DNA from: an uncultured Selenomonadaceae bacterium
GTDB lineage: Bacteria; Bacillota; Negativicutes; Selenomonadales; Selenomonadaceae
Length of the DNA: 52,501 bases
Direction: 5' to 3'
Assembly (NCBI GenBank): GCA_905234705.1
Contig: CAJOIB010000001.1
Coordinates: 1 to 52,501 of the forward strand
Under the pieces are notes generated by a model that saw only the letters and a program-made list of their open reading frames with translations, did no database searches and was not told the DNA's origin. The position numbers and the translations under genes are program-made. Shown here in pieces: positions 8,051 to 16,439 of the stretch (positions are counted from its first letter, which is position 1; each line of letters opens with the position of its first letter).

Positions 8051-8641
8051 ATGGAACAAATTTCACAGATGTTTTTGGGATTTATCGATTCGTACGGATA
8101 CATCGCGGTCGCAGTTTTAATGGCAATGGAAAACGCCTGCATACCAATACCCAGCGAATTAATTTTGGGCTTTGCAGGATATTTGATTTACGCCGAAAAA
8201 ATGACATTTACCGGCGCGATGGTTGCAGGTATGATTGGCGGAATGGCAGGCTCAATTTTTGCTTATGCAGTCGGCGCAACCGGCGGCAGAAAATTCGTCG
8301 ACAAATACGGCAAATATTTTCTGATAAAAAAATCGCACGTGGATTTGGCTCAAAATTGGTTCGACAGATACGGTATCCGCGCAGTATTTTTCAGCAGAAT
8401 GTTACCGGTCGTTCGGACATTTATATCCTTGCCAGCAGGTTTCGCGCGCGTCAATTTCCCGTCATTTTTGTTTTACACATTCGCAGGTTCATTGCCATGG
8501 ACAGCGCTAATCCTTTACGCCGGAATGTTTTTAGGCGAAAATTGGCGCAAACTATTAGAAATAGGGCACGAAGCCAGCATCGCCTTTGTAATAATCTGCG
8601 CGATAATCTTAGCCGTGATTTTTTTCCGCAGACGCCGATAA
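8051..8641 (+). CDS. DedA family membrane protein
   Basis: A 196-residue polytopic membrane protein of the DedA/SNARE-associated (VTT) family, proteins now tied to undecaprenyl-phosphate or phospholipid flipping and proton-dependent homeostasis. Family marks are ENACIPIPSELIL near the start, a GxxxGxxxxYxxGxxGG segment (IGGMAGSIFAYAVGATGGRK), and FFSRMLPVVRTFISLPAG, the conserved arginine-containing membrane re-entrant motif. It ends in an arginine-rich tail. ATG with AAAGGA upstream. Its 3-prime end overlaps convergent rfaE2 by 33 bases. Confidence 0.88.
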   Translation: MEQISQMFLGFIDSYGYIAVAVLMAMENACIPIPSELILGFAGYLIYAEKMTFTGAMVAGMIGGMAGSIFAYAVGATGGRKFVDKYGKYFLIKKSHVDLAQNWFDRYGIRAVFFSRMLPVVRTFISLPAGFARVNFPSFLFYTFAGSLPWTALILYAGMFLGENWRKLLEIGHEASIAFVIICAIILAVIFFRRRR

Positions 8642-9091
8642 TTTTTCAATCAAATTCGTCGTTGAATGTCCATCAACAAATTTAATCAGCTCAACCGCGC
8701 CGCCGTAACTCTGCACAATCTTAGCTTCCGGCAAAGTCTCAAGCGTATAATCGCCGCCTTTGACGTAAATATCCGGCTTGACCTGCGCGATTAAATTTTC
8801 AGCGGTATCTTCGCCAAATAGCACAACATAATCAACCGCCTTAAGACCGAGCAAAACTTCTGCGCGGTCTTTTTCATTGTTAATCGGACGATTCGCGCCC
8901 TTCAATTTCCGCACGGACTCATCAGTATTCAAGCCAATAATCAGCACATCGCCCAAATTTTTCGCCGCCGTTAAATACCGCACATGTCCAACATGTAAAA
9001 TATCAAAACAGCCGTTAGTAAAAACAATTTTCTTGCCGCTCTGCCGAATTTTCGCGCAGGTCTCAACAATTTTATTTCTGTCAATAAGCAT
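8609..9091 (-). CDS. rfaE2: D-glycero-beta-D-manno-heptose 1-phosphate adenylyltransferase
   Basis: Adds AMP to heptose 1-phosphate to give ADP-heptose for the LPS inner core. A nucleotidyltransferase of 160 residues with the HVGH motif at 33-36 inside GCFDILHVGHVRYL, GLNTDESVRKLKG, and the KGGDYTLETLPEA segment typical of RfaE domain II. It corresponds to the C-terminal half of E. coli HldE, here a separate gene directly behind the kinase. ATG 9091 is preferred; TTG 9103 and GTG 9100 are in frame just upstream, right after the rfaE1 stop. Its presence implies an outer membrane with LPS. Confidence 0.9.
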   Translation of the reverse strand: MLIDRNKIVETCAKIRQSGKKIVFTNGCFDILHVGHVRYLTAAKNLGDVLIIGLNTDESVRKLKGANRPINNEKDRAEVLLGLKAVDYVVLFGEDTAENLIAQVKPDIYVKGGDYTLETLPEAKIVQSYGGAVELIKFVDGHSTTNLIEKLSASAEKNHG

Positions 9092-9103
9092 CAAAATCAC
9101 CAA

Positions 9104-10102
9104 TCAAATCAGCGGTACACGCTTTAAAATTTCAGTCAACTCTTCAGCGCTAACCGTGCTTGTACCAAATTTTTTAACAGTAATGCCCGCCGCATAATTC
9201 GCCAATCGCGCAGAAATTACCGGATTAAAGCCCGAAACTACTGCCAATAAAAACGCCGCAACGCAAGTATCGCCCGCGCCAGAAACGTCGAAAACTTCAC
9301 TGCGCTCCGCAACCGGTATGTGATGAACCGAGCCGCCGCGCTCAAATAAACTCAAGCCCAATTCGCCACGCGTTATCAGCAATGCATTCGCGTTCAAATG
9401 TTTCAAAAGTTCGCTGCCCGCATTTATCAGCGAAGTCATATCTTCAATCTGCCGCCCAACAAACGCCGAAAGTTCCACGTCATTCTGCTTGGCGTAACTC
9501 GCGCCGCTAAATTCGCCAATCCTATTCAGCGAATCCACTATGCACGGTATACGATTTTTGCTGGAGTAATTCAAAATAAACCGGCGAATGTCATTTGTAA
9601 TGGCGTTGTTGCAATAATCGCTCAAAACAATTCCTTCGACATTCGGCAAAATCTTATCCAATTTCGCAATCAGCGCCGCTTCCATTTTCTTCGAGAGCGG
9701 ATCTTTATATTCGCGGTCAATCCGAACAATTTGATGGCTGACAGTAGTCCGCCCGCCCGCAACTACGCGCGTTTTCGCAATGGTCGGGCGCGTCTTGTCA
9801 GTAACAAAGCCTTCGATATGAATGTTGCCGCTCTTCAAAACAGCCTTCAATTCTTCGCCGTAAAAATCATCGCCAACAACGCCCACAGCATAAACTTCAG
9901 CGCCCAACGCCGCCAAATTCGCAACGACATTAGCCGCCCCGCCCGCCACTACATTTCTGCCGGTTTCTTCCAAAACCAATACCGGCGCTTCGCGAGAAAT
10001 CCTTGAAATATTGCCGTGCAAATAAATATCAGCAATCATATCGCCGACTACTAAAATTTTTCGCCCTTGAAATTTGCTCGTGGTGGTATCTAATTTTTGC
10101 AA
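9104..10102 (-). CDS. rfaE1: D-glycero-beta-D-manno-heptose-7-phosphate kinase
   Basis: PfkB-type sugar kinase (332 residues) phosphorylating heptose 7-phosphate at C1 in ADP-heptose synthesis. Landmarks: VVGDMIADIYLHG at the N-terminus, the GGAANVVANLAALGA signature, IVRIDRE as found in HldE kinases, SDYCNN (usually SDYGKG, a deviation), and the anion-hole/catalytic motif DVSGAGDTCVAAF. It lies 12 bases after argC and one base before rfaE2's possible earliest start, forming one operon with both. Confidence 0.9.
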   Translation of the reverse strand: MQKLDTTTSKFQGRKILVVGDMIADIYLHGNISRISREAPVLVLEETGRNVVAGGAANVVANLAALGAEVYAVGVVGDDFYGEELKAVLKSGNIHIEGFVTDKTRPTIAKTRVVAGGRTTVSHQIVRIDREYKDPLSKKMEAALIAKLDKILPNVEGIVLSDYCNNAITNDIRRFILNYSSKNRIPCIVDSLNRIGEFSGASYAKQNDVELSAFVGRQIEDMTSLINAGSELLKHLNANALLITRGELGLSLFERGGSVHHIPVAERSEVFDVSGAGDTCVAAFLLAVVSGFNPVISARLANYAAGITVKKFGTSTVSAEELTEILKRVPLI

Positions 10103-10114
10103 AATCTCACCGCC

Positions 10115-11152
10115 TTAAGGATATAAAGGCACAACGTCAAGCGCCGTCGCCTCTTCAAAGCCCGCCGCTATATTGAAATTCTGAACGGCTTGCCCTGCCG
10201 CGCCTTTCACAAGATTATCAATCGCCGAAAGTACAATCACGCGCTGCGTCCTTTCGTCAATGTGCCAGGCAATGTCACAGTAATTCGAGCCACGAACATA
10301 TTTTGTTTCTGGATAACCGCCCGCGCCCAACAGTCGAATAAATTTTTCATTACCGTACATTTTTTGAAAAGCCGCCTCAATCGTACCGGCGACGCGCATA
10401 TCTCGAATTTTCGCGTAACACGTAGACAAAATCCCGCGCGACATCGGTACAAGATGCGGCGTAAAATTAATAATCACCGGCTCATTGCTCAAATCGCTGA
10501 GTACCTGCTCAATTTCGGGCGTGTGGCGATGCTTAGCTACGTTGTACGCTTTGAAATTATCGTAGAGTTCCGGAAAATGATTGCCCTGCTTAGGACTCCT
10601 GCCCGCGCCGCTTACGCCGCTTTTCGCGTCAACGATAATCGAATCAACTTCAATCAAATGGTGACGAACCAGTGGAGCAAGCGCCAAAATCGACGCCGTA
10701 GTGAAACAGCCCGCATTGCCGATAATTTTTGCTGTGCGAATATCTTCACGGTAAATTTCGGCTAAACCGTAGACGCGCGGCGCGTTCTTGTGCGTGTGAT
10801 GAACATTGTACCATTCTTCATAAATATTTGTGTCGTCAAAGCGATAATCCGCGCCCAAATCGATTATCCGAACCGGCAATTCCTCAAGTTTTTTGCCAAC
10901 GTCCATTGCGTGACCGTGCGGCAGCGCGATAAATACAAAATCACTGTCCGCGCCGATTGTCTCAATGTCATTCAAACTTTCTAGTTTCATATCGTAAATA
11001 TCGCGCAGGTGCGGATAAAGCTCAGAAATATTTTTGCCGGTGTGGCTCTCCGAAGTGATATGAACAACGTCAGCCTGCGGGTGTCTGTGCAAAATCGATA
11101 GTAATTCTGCACCCGCGTAGCCCGTCGCCCCAATTATGCTTACTTTTAACAA
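10115..11152 (-). CDS. argC: N-acetyl-gamma-glutamyl-phosphate reductase
   Basis: NADPH-dependent reduction of N-acetylglutamyl phosphate in arginine synthesis. 345 residues, N-terminal Rossmann motif IIGATGYAGAELL, catalytic Cys149 in GNAGCFTTAS, SGVSGAGRSPKQGNHFPE, and HTPEIEQ with a conserved His. No other arg gene is present in the window; instead it leads into rfaE1-rfaE2. It is separated from the upstream carboxypeptidase gene by 51 bases that contain a copy of the intergenic repeat family. Confidence 0.93.
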   Translation of the reverse strand: MLKVSIIGATGYAGAELLSILHRHPQADVVHITSESHTGKNISELYPHLRDIYDMKLESLNDIETIGADSDFVFIALPHGHAMDVGKKLEELPVRIIDLGADYRFDDTNIYEEWYNVHHTHKNAPRVYGLAEIYREDIRTAKIIGNAGCFTTASILALAPLVRHHLIEVDSIIVDAKSGVSGAGRSPKQGNHFPELYDNFKAYNVAKHRHTPEIEQVLSDLSNEPVIINFTPHLVPMSRGILSTCYAKIRDMRVAGTIEAAFQKMYGNEKFIRLLGAGGYPETKYVRGSNYCDIAWHIDERTQRVIVLSAIDNLVKGAAGQAVQNFNIAAGFEEATALDVVPLYP

Positions 11153-11170
11153 ATCCTCAACTCCCTTTTT

Positions 11171-11205
11171 TAGTGGTTAGTGAAAAGTGGTTAGTGGTTA
11201 GGGTT
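11171..11205. repeat. Intergenic repeat of the GGTTAGTG family, copy 1
   Basis: Contains three tandem-like words TAGTGGTTAG/AGTGGTTAGTGG/GGTTAGGG between argC and the carboxypeptidase gene, whose stop codon abuts it. The same words recur at 16375-16439, 22101-22170 and 37026-37092. This copy has only one arm and forms no obvious long hairpin. Confidence 0.6.
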
Positions 11206-12421
11206 ATGCCAAAAAGCTTTGAATCGTACTCAATACCAGTCTGAAAAAAGATTTCTGCTCAACGTCAGCCGTGGTAACAACGTCAGTCGTCGCAATTTCC
11301 TTGCCGTCAATCATAACGCGCACTTTGCCGATACTTTCGCCGTCAACAATCGGCGCAGTCAAAACTTCGGGAATGTCATAATTAATCGTGTAAGCGTCAT
11401 CATTTTTGAAAACCGGAACAACAATTTCGCCCGCCGTCTTAACGCGCATTGACTTTTTACGACCGGAAATAATTGGTAACGTCTTAATCACTTTGTCCGG
11501 CTCAACAATCGTCTCAGTGCTGATATTTTCAAATCCATAATCCAGCAAAATAATCGAGTCGTTCCACATATATTGCCCGTCCAAAACAACCGAGATTAAT
11601 TGAATGCCATTACGTTTCGCCGCGCAAACCACGCAACGCCCCGCGCTCTCAGTGTAGCCGGTTTTAATGCCGTTACAGCCATTGTACATCCACAGCAATT
11701 TATTTTCCGTGCGAATCAGTTTGCTCTCGTCGTCGTGAATCCAGTAAAATGAAACTTCCTGCTGAGTAACAATTTGCTCAAAGCCTGGCAATTTCAAACC
11801 GTATGACGCCAATATCGCCAAATCTCGCGCAGTTGTATAGTGATTAGCGTCGGGTAAACCGTGCGGATTTGTGAAATTGGTATTCGTAGCGCCAAGTTCG
11901 CGCGCGCGGTTAGTCATATGCTCGGCGAATTTTACAACGCTGCCGTCAAGATGTTCAGCAATGGCAACGGACGCGTCATTTGCTGAAGCCATAATCATAC
12001 CGTAAAGCAAATCATTCAGCGGAATTTTTTCATTGGGGTCTAACCACAGCGTTGAACCTTCAGTACCGGACGCATTTGCGCTGACGGTTACAATTTCATC
12101 AAGCCCGCCGTGTTCCAGCGCCATTATCAGCGTCATCATTTTAGTTGTACTAGCGGGGTACATCGCCAAATCCGGATTTCTGCTGTAAATGACGTGCCCC
12201 GTTGACGCCTCAATCACTATCGCTGAAGTCGCCGTTACATTCGGCAAAATGTCGCTCGGGTCTACGTAGCGCGTATTTGGCATTGGCTCAACCGTGTAGC
12301 CTGGATTCAGCCCAGAATTTTCCGAAGTCCACGTTACATTTTCCGTCGGCGCGGCTTCTGCGCGAATCCCCATTAACAACAGCATTAAAACAGTTAACAC
12401 AAAGAATTTTCCGGCTCTCAA
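11204..12421 (-). CDS. dacA: D-alanyl-D-alanine carboxypeptidase (PBP5/6-like)
   Basis: Removes the terminal D-Ala from peptidoglycan pentapeptides outside the cytoplasmic membrane. 405 residues with a signal peptide (about 1-23, ending AEA) and the three active-site motifs of low-molecular-weight PBPs: STTK with Ser91/Lys94, SAN at 146-148, KTG at 253-255. The C-terminal part has the beta-rich PBP5-C domain and ends in an amphipathic segment (FRLVLSTIQSFLA) suited to membrane anchoring. TTG start at 12421 with GAGGAG upstream. It is 16 bases downstream of the coiled-coil gene. The gene symbol reflects the family; dacF would be equally apt. Confidence 0.88.
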   Translation of the reverse strand: MRAGKFFVLTVLMLLLMGIRAEAAPTENVTWTSENSGLNPGYTVEPMPNTRYVDPSDILPNVTATSAIVIEASTGHVIYSRNPDLAMYPASTTKMMTLIMALEHGGLDEIVTVSANASGTEGSTLWLDPNEKIPLNDLLYGMIMASANDASVAIAEHLDGSVVKFAEHMTNRARELGATNTNFTNPHGLPDANHYTTARDLAILASYGLKLPGFEQIVTQQEVSFYWIHDDESKLIRTENKLLWMYNGCNGIKTGYTESAGRCVVCAAKRNGIQLISVVLDGQYMWNDSIILLDYGFENISTETIVEPDKVIKTLPIISGRKKSMRVKTAGEIVVPVFKNDDAYTINYDIPEVLTAPIVDGESIGKVRVMIDGKEIATTDVVTTADVEQKSFFRLVLSTIQSFLA

Positions 12422-12437
12422 TATTATTCGCTCCTCA

Positions 12438-13133
12438 TCATTTTTTTATCGGTCGGACGGCTTTTAATTTCAAATCGTTGGTGGTATCAGCCTCAACCGC
12501 GGCTTCTTCGGCGTAAAATTGCGCGTACTGCATTTTGGGTTTGGCGGCGGTTTTATTCGCGGGGAGATTTTGCTCACTGTCCACAACAACGACCGTGGGC
12601 GCTTTCGTCGGCGAATATTTATCCAGCGTCGGCGCTTCCTTGAAATTTGAAACAACGGCGGGCTCTGGCTTTTTCGGTTCGGGCGGAACAGTTTTTTTAA
12701 TATCAGCGGGCGGCGGCGTTGCGGAACTGGCGACGCTTGCATTTTCGATATTGACGCGAACTTTATTCACATAATCAACCACGAATTTTTGAAGACCGTT
12801 ATTGGCAACGGCGCTAAGCTGATTCATAACTTTTTCGTGATTTTCGGTTAATTGCGTCACCATCTGATTCAAACTCGCCGCGAAAATGTCATTTGCCACG
12901 CGGAAATTTTCCTTTGCCTTGCGAAGATTATTCATTTCAATATAAATCTTCTTATTTTCAGCGCGTACTTCCTCAAGTTCTTTTTGAAGAGCCTCATTTT
13001 GTTTGCGCAAATCGTCAATTTCCATTTGCAACGCCTTAGTTTCGGCGCGGGCATTTTCAAGTTCCTGTTTTTGATTTTCGCCAAATTCTCGCGCGGCTGT
13101 CAAAAATTTTTCCAAATCGCCTAGCTGATTCAT
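12438..13133 (-). CDS. Coiled-coil protein of unknown function
   Basis: 231 residues. Residues of about 15-85 show heptad-like Leu/Glu/Lys patterning predictive of a long coiled coil. Residues of about 130-200 are Pro/Ala/Lys-rich and probably disordered, and the C-terminus is short and mixed. There is no signal peptide, so it is likely cytoplasmic. It lies between addB (15 bases upstream) and the carboxypeptidase gene. I do not recognise the family; position alone suggests co-expression, not function. Confidence 0.6.
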   Translation of the reverse strand: MNQLGDLEKFLTAAREFGENQKQELENARAETKALQMEIDDLRKQNEALQKELEEVRAENKKIYIEMNNLRKAKENFRVANDIFAASLNQMVTQLTENHEKVMNQLSAVANNGLQKFVVDYVNKVRVNIENASVASSATPPPADIKKTVPPEPKKPEPAVVSNFKEAPTLDKYSPTKAPTVVVVDSEQNLPANKTAAKPKMQYAQFYAEEAAVEADTTNDLKLKAVRPIKK

Positions 13134-13148
13134 CGCTCAATCTTCCTT

Positions 13149-16100
13149 TCAGTTTAAACCGGTTTCAAGATTCGCCATTTTCTCCAAAATTTTATTATCA
13201 TCGAGCTCAGAAATTTTATCCGAGCCGTCAGATTTCGCAGTAAAGCCGCACATTTCGCCGTAAACGCAATATTTACAGGCGTCAGTCTTTTTGCCCTTAA
13301 AAGGTTTGGCGCTGATATTCCCCTGCAAAATGTGTTTGCCCGTCATCTTCAAAACTTCCTCAACAAATTTCATCATCATATCGAATTGCTGTTTGCTCTT
13401 GGCGTAATTCGCGGTGTTGCCGTTGATTTTGCCGTCCTTCGTCAAGGTGACTTTCAAAAAATCTTGCCCGTCCGTGCCGTCAATCGATTTGATAACGTTA
13501 GCGTCGTCGAGCGTCCAGCCCGATAATTTCAGCGCCTTGTCAACTTCAGCCTCAGCCGCGTCCGCATTTTCCAGCGTCTTAACCGGATATTTCAAAAAAT
13601 AGTACATCATACCGGCGGGCGCACGCGCTCCGGTGATTTCCAAGCCGTTTACCGCCATCAAATAAGTCAACAGCTGAATATTAACGCCAAAAAAAATTTC
13701 AGTCAAATTCAGATACGCGCTGCCGGTTTTGTAGTCGATTATCAGAAAATATTTACCGCCCTCGGAAAAATCGACGCGGTCAATCTTGCCGCTGAGTTCC
13801 ATTTTAACGCCGGAAATGTTATAAATCAACGCCCCTTGCGCCGCAAAAGTTTCTTCAAAAAAATTCGGGTGAAATTTGCTCACTTTGTCGAATTCAATCA
13901 GATTTTTCAGCGCAACCACGGCAACTTTTTTAATGCGGTCGCGCTGGTGTTTATAGGCGTTCGTGCTGAGCAAAATTTTATTGTTAAGATTGGGCGCGGT
14001 GTTGTCAAGAATTTCAGTGACGATTTTATCAAGTTCCGCGTCGTCGATTGAAGACCAGCGGCGCTTTTCGTCTTTGAGCCGCTCGCCAAATTGGCACATA
14101 ACGCTGTGCAAAATATTTCCAATATCCGGCGGCAAAACTTTATATTCGCGACGCTCAGAAAGTTTCAAGCCGTACTGCGCGAAATATTGAAACGGACATT
14201 TATTAAAACTCTCAACATTGGTAACAGAGCCGCGCAAAACCTTATTCGGCGCGTAAAGTTTCTCGGCAGATTTTTTCGACAGCGTCCTTTCGCCAAATAC
14301 AAAATCAATATTTTCGCCGAGATTGTCAAGAATATCAATCGGCACAGTGTCAATTTCCAGCGCAAACATAATCTTGAACCGCTCAATCAGCGCCGCCGCC
14401 CGCATTGCATTACCTTCAGAATCCGCCAGCGAATACGAAATGTGCAGATAATTTTTCGCCGCAGTCAAGCCGCGGTAAATCAGAAATTTTTCCGCCAACA
14501 TTAAATCGCTACTGCCCTTGGCAATTTCGATACCGGCTTCATTCAAATGCAACCTGTCAGCGTCCGACAATAAATCTTTTTCGTGCGCCTGTTCGGGAAA
14601 ATTTGAATCGTTAAAACCGAGAATGTAAATCGCCCGCGAATTTTGCAACGCATTCTGATTAAACGCGGAAATGGTAACTTCGTCAAGCCCAGGCGGAATC
14701 AGCGACATTTCGAGCGCGTCAAGCCCTTCATTAATAATCAACTCAAATTCGCGCGCGTCAATCAAATCGTCGCTTAAAGATTCAACAACCTGCTCAAACA
14801 AAATTATCACGTCGTCCCAGATTTTTAAATGTTCCTTAGCGAGCGCCAAATTGCCGCGAGTTTCTTCCAATTCAGACCAAGCCGCCAATTTATCGTGAAT
14901 GTTCAAGCCGTCGATTAATTCAAAGAGCGCCGTTGTCAAATGGCGGACGGTATTTTTTTTCTTGACGGACTGCGCGAAATTCACAAGCGGCTCAATGACT
15001 GCGCGACGAATTTTATCAACGGTATCGCGGCGGTTGGATTCGGATTCGGAAATTTTATCTTCGTCCAGATTGTGTCGATACCATTGCCAATTATCTTCGC
15101 GCGTCCAATTTTTTTCGCCGCGCACGCCAAATTCTAAAACATAATTTTCGAGCAAATCAATATCAGTCTGCGCAATTTCAAAAAAGCCAGTGCGTAAACA
15201 GCGAAAAATAGCTTCAGCCCGCCAGCCGCGCAAAATCTCCAGCGCCGAACGAATAAATTCAGCCAGCGGGTGATGTACCGCCGCGCGCTTATTATCAATG
15301 AAAAACGGTATGCCGTGAATCTCGAACAGCGGCTTAATCAACGCGCCGTAAGTTTCGTCGCGCGCCATAATCCCAATCTCGCGAAAACGATAGCCGCGCT
15401 TGTGCAATTTCAAAATATCTTGAGCAACCGCCTCGACTTCCACGCGTTTATTCACAGCTTCGATAATCTTCAAGCCGTCAGCCGCGCCGCTAAACTTTTT
15501 CGGCACGCGCGCAAAAAAATTCTGCTCAATGAATTTCAGCGCGTCAACTTCAAACCTTTTCACGGTATCGCAACGCACAATTTTAAAATCAGTCATATCT
15601 TCGAGAATCTTGAAAGTTTTGTAAGCGCGGTTAAAAAGCCCAACGTCACGGACATTTTCGCGGCTGTTAAGGTCGGTATCCATCGGAAGGGTAATATAAA
15701 CGTTGCGGGCGTATTTGAAAATTTCGCGCAGGATTTTTCGCTGTTGCGGGTCGAAAAATATGAAACCGTCGATAAAAACTTCAGAGCGCCGAATCGCCGC
15801 CGAATCCTTAATCAATTCAGCCGCGCGTTCAATCAAATCGCTCTCGTCGTTTTGCTTATCGGCAATGGCGTTTCTGAAGTCGTCGTACAACAGCGCCAAA
15901 TCGCGAATTTTATTTTTGAGTTCGTCGTCGTCAATTTCAGCGTCGCGCAGTTTTTCAGAGTCGATTGAATAAGCGCGAAAATTTTTCAACTCCTGCGCGA
16001 GAGTTTCGACAAAGCCGCGTTGTTTCGCCGCCCGCTCATAGTACAATAAATCTTTGGCGCGGTTAATCAAAATTTTTCTGAGCAAGAGCCGCCGTCCGGT

Positions 16101-16358
16101 TTCAGAAATGCGCGGGACTGTTGAACCGGCAACTTCAGCCAAAATTTGACGCGCGAATCTTTGAAAACTGCACATAAGCGTATTGACAGCGCCGCCGGTA
16201 ATTTTCGCTAATTCCAATTCTGCGCGATAGGTTTGATACGCCGGCAACAGGTAAATTATTTCCGTGGACAGCGGCGATTTGGTTAAAATTTCGCGCATTC
16301 GTTGCAGGCAGGCGAAAGTTTTTCCCGTACCCGCGCGCCCTATTATTACTTCTGTCAT
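13149..16358 (-). CDS. addB: AddB-type helicase/nuclease subunit with Fe-S cluster motif
   Basis: Subunit of the AddAB complex that resects double-strand breaks for RecA. 1069 residues. N-terminal Walker A GRAGTGKT at 7-14, a UvrD-like degenerate helicase core, and a C-terminal PD-(D/E)XK nuclease domain ending in the IIDYKTGSAYL strand. Four cysteines match the AddB iron-sulphur clasp: Cys721 in NKCPFQYF and Cys1028, 1031 and 1037 in CKYCVYGEMC. AddA is not adjacent; downstream lies the coiled-coil gene. Somewhat shorter than B. subtilis AddB. ATG with AAGGAG upstream. Confidence 0.88.
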   Translation of the reverse strand: MTEVIIGRAGTGKTFACLQRMREILTKSPLSTEIIYLLPAYQTYRAELELAKITGGAVNTLMCSFQRFARQILAEVAGSTVPRISETGRRLLLRKILINRAKDLLYYERAAKQRGFVETLAQELKNFRAYSIDSEKLRDAEIDDDELKNKIRDLALLYDDFRNAIADKQNDESDLIERAAELIKDSAAIRRSEVFIDGFIFFDPQQRKILREIFKYARNVYITLPMDTDLNSRENVRDVGLFNRAYKTFKILEDMTDFKIVRCDTVKRFEVDALKFIEQNFFARVPKKFSGAADGLKIIEAVNKRVEVEAVAQDILKLHKRGYRFREIGIMARDETYGALIKPLFEIHGIPFFIDNKRAAVHHPLAEFIRSALEILRGWRAEAIFRCLRTGFFEIAQTDIDLLENYVLEFGVRGEKNWTREDNWQWYRHNLDEDKISESESNRRDTVDKIRRAVIEPLVNFAQSVKKKNTVRHLTTALFELIDGLNIHDKLAAWSELEETRGNLALAKEHLKIWDDVIILFEQVVESLSDDLIDAREFELIINEGLDALEMSLIPPGLDEVTISAFNQNALQNSRAIYILGFNDSNFPEQAHEKDLLSDADRLHLNEAGIEIAKGSSDLMLAEKFLIYRGLTAAKNYLHISYSLADSEGNAMRAAALIERFKIMFALEIDTVPIDILDNLGENIDFVFGERTLSKKSAEKLYAPNKVLRGSVTNVESFNKCPFQYFAQYGLKLSERREYKVLPPDIGNILHSVMCQFGERLKDEKRRWSSIDDAELDKIVTEILDNTAPNLNNKILLSTNAYKHQRDRIKKVAVVALKNLIEFDKVSKFHPNFFEETFAAQGALIYNISGVKMELSGKIDRVDFSEGGKYFLIIDYKTGSAYLNLTEIFFGVNIQLLTYLMAVNGLEITGARAPAGMMYYFLKYPVKTLENADAAEAEVDKALKLSGWTLDDANVIKSIDGTDGQDFLKVTLTKDGKINGNTANYAKSKQQFDMMMKFVEEVLKMTGKHILQGNISAKPFKGKKTDACKYCVYGEMCGFTAKSDGSDKISELDDNKILEKMANLETGLN

Positions 16359-16374
16359 AAAAACTCCTTCGTTT

Positions 16375-16439
16375 TTAGGGATAAGTGTAAAGGGGCAAGC
16401 GAATAGTGATAGGCTCTAGCCCCTTGCCCCTAATCCCTA
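16375..16439. repeat. Intergenic palindromic repeat, copy 2 (mutL/addB)
   Basis: AGGGAT (16377-16382) and AGGGGCAAG (16390-16399 region) pair with CTTGCCCCT and ATCCCT near 16422-16438, leaving a central loop with GGCT/AGCC. The mutL stop codon lies inside the right arm. It sits between two leftward genes and could attenuate transcription or protect mRNA ends. Confidence 0.65.

Noticed and set aside
15270-15968. Long frame opposite addB
   Set aside because: Antisense shadow of a well-supported AddB frame; no motif and no start signal.
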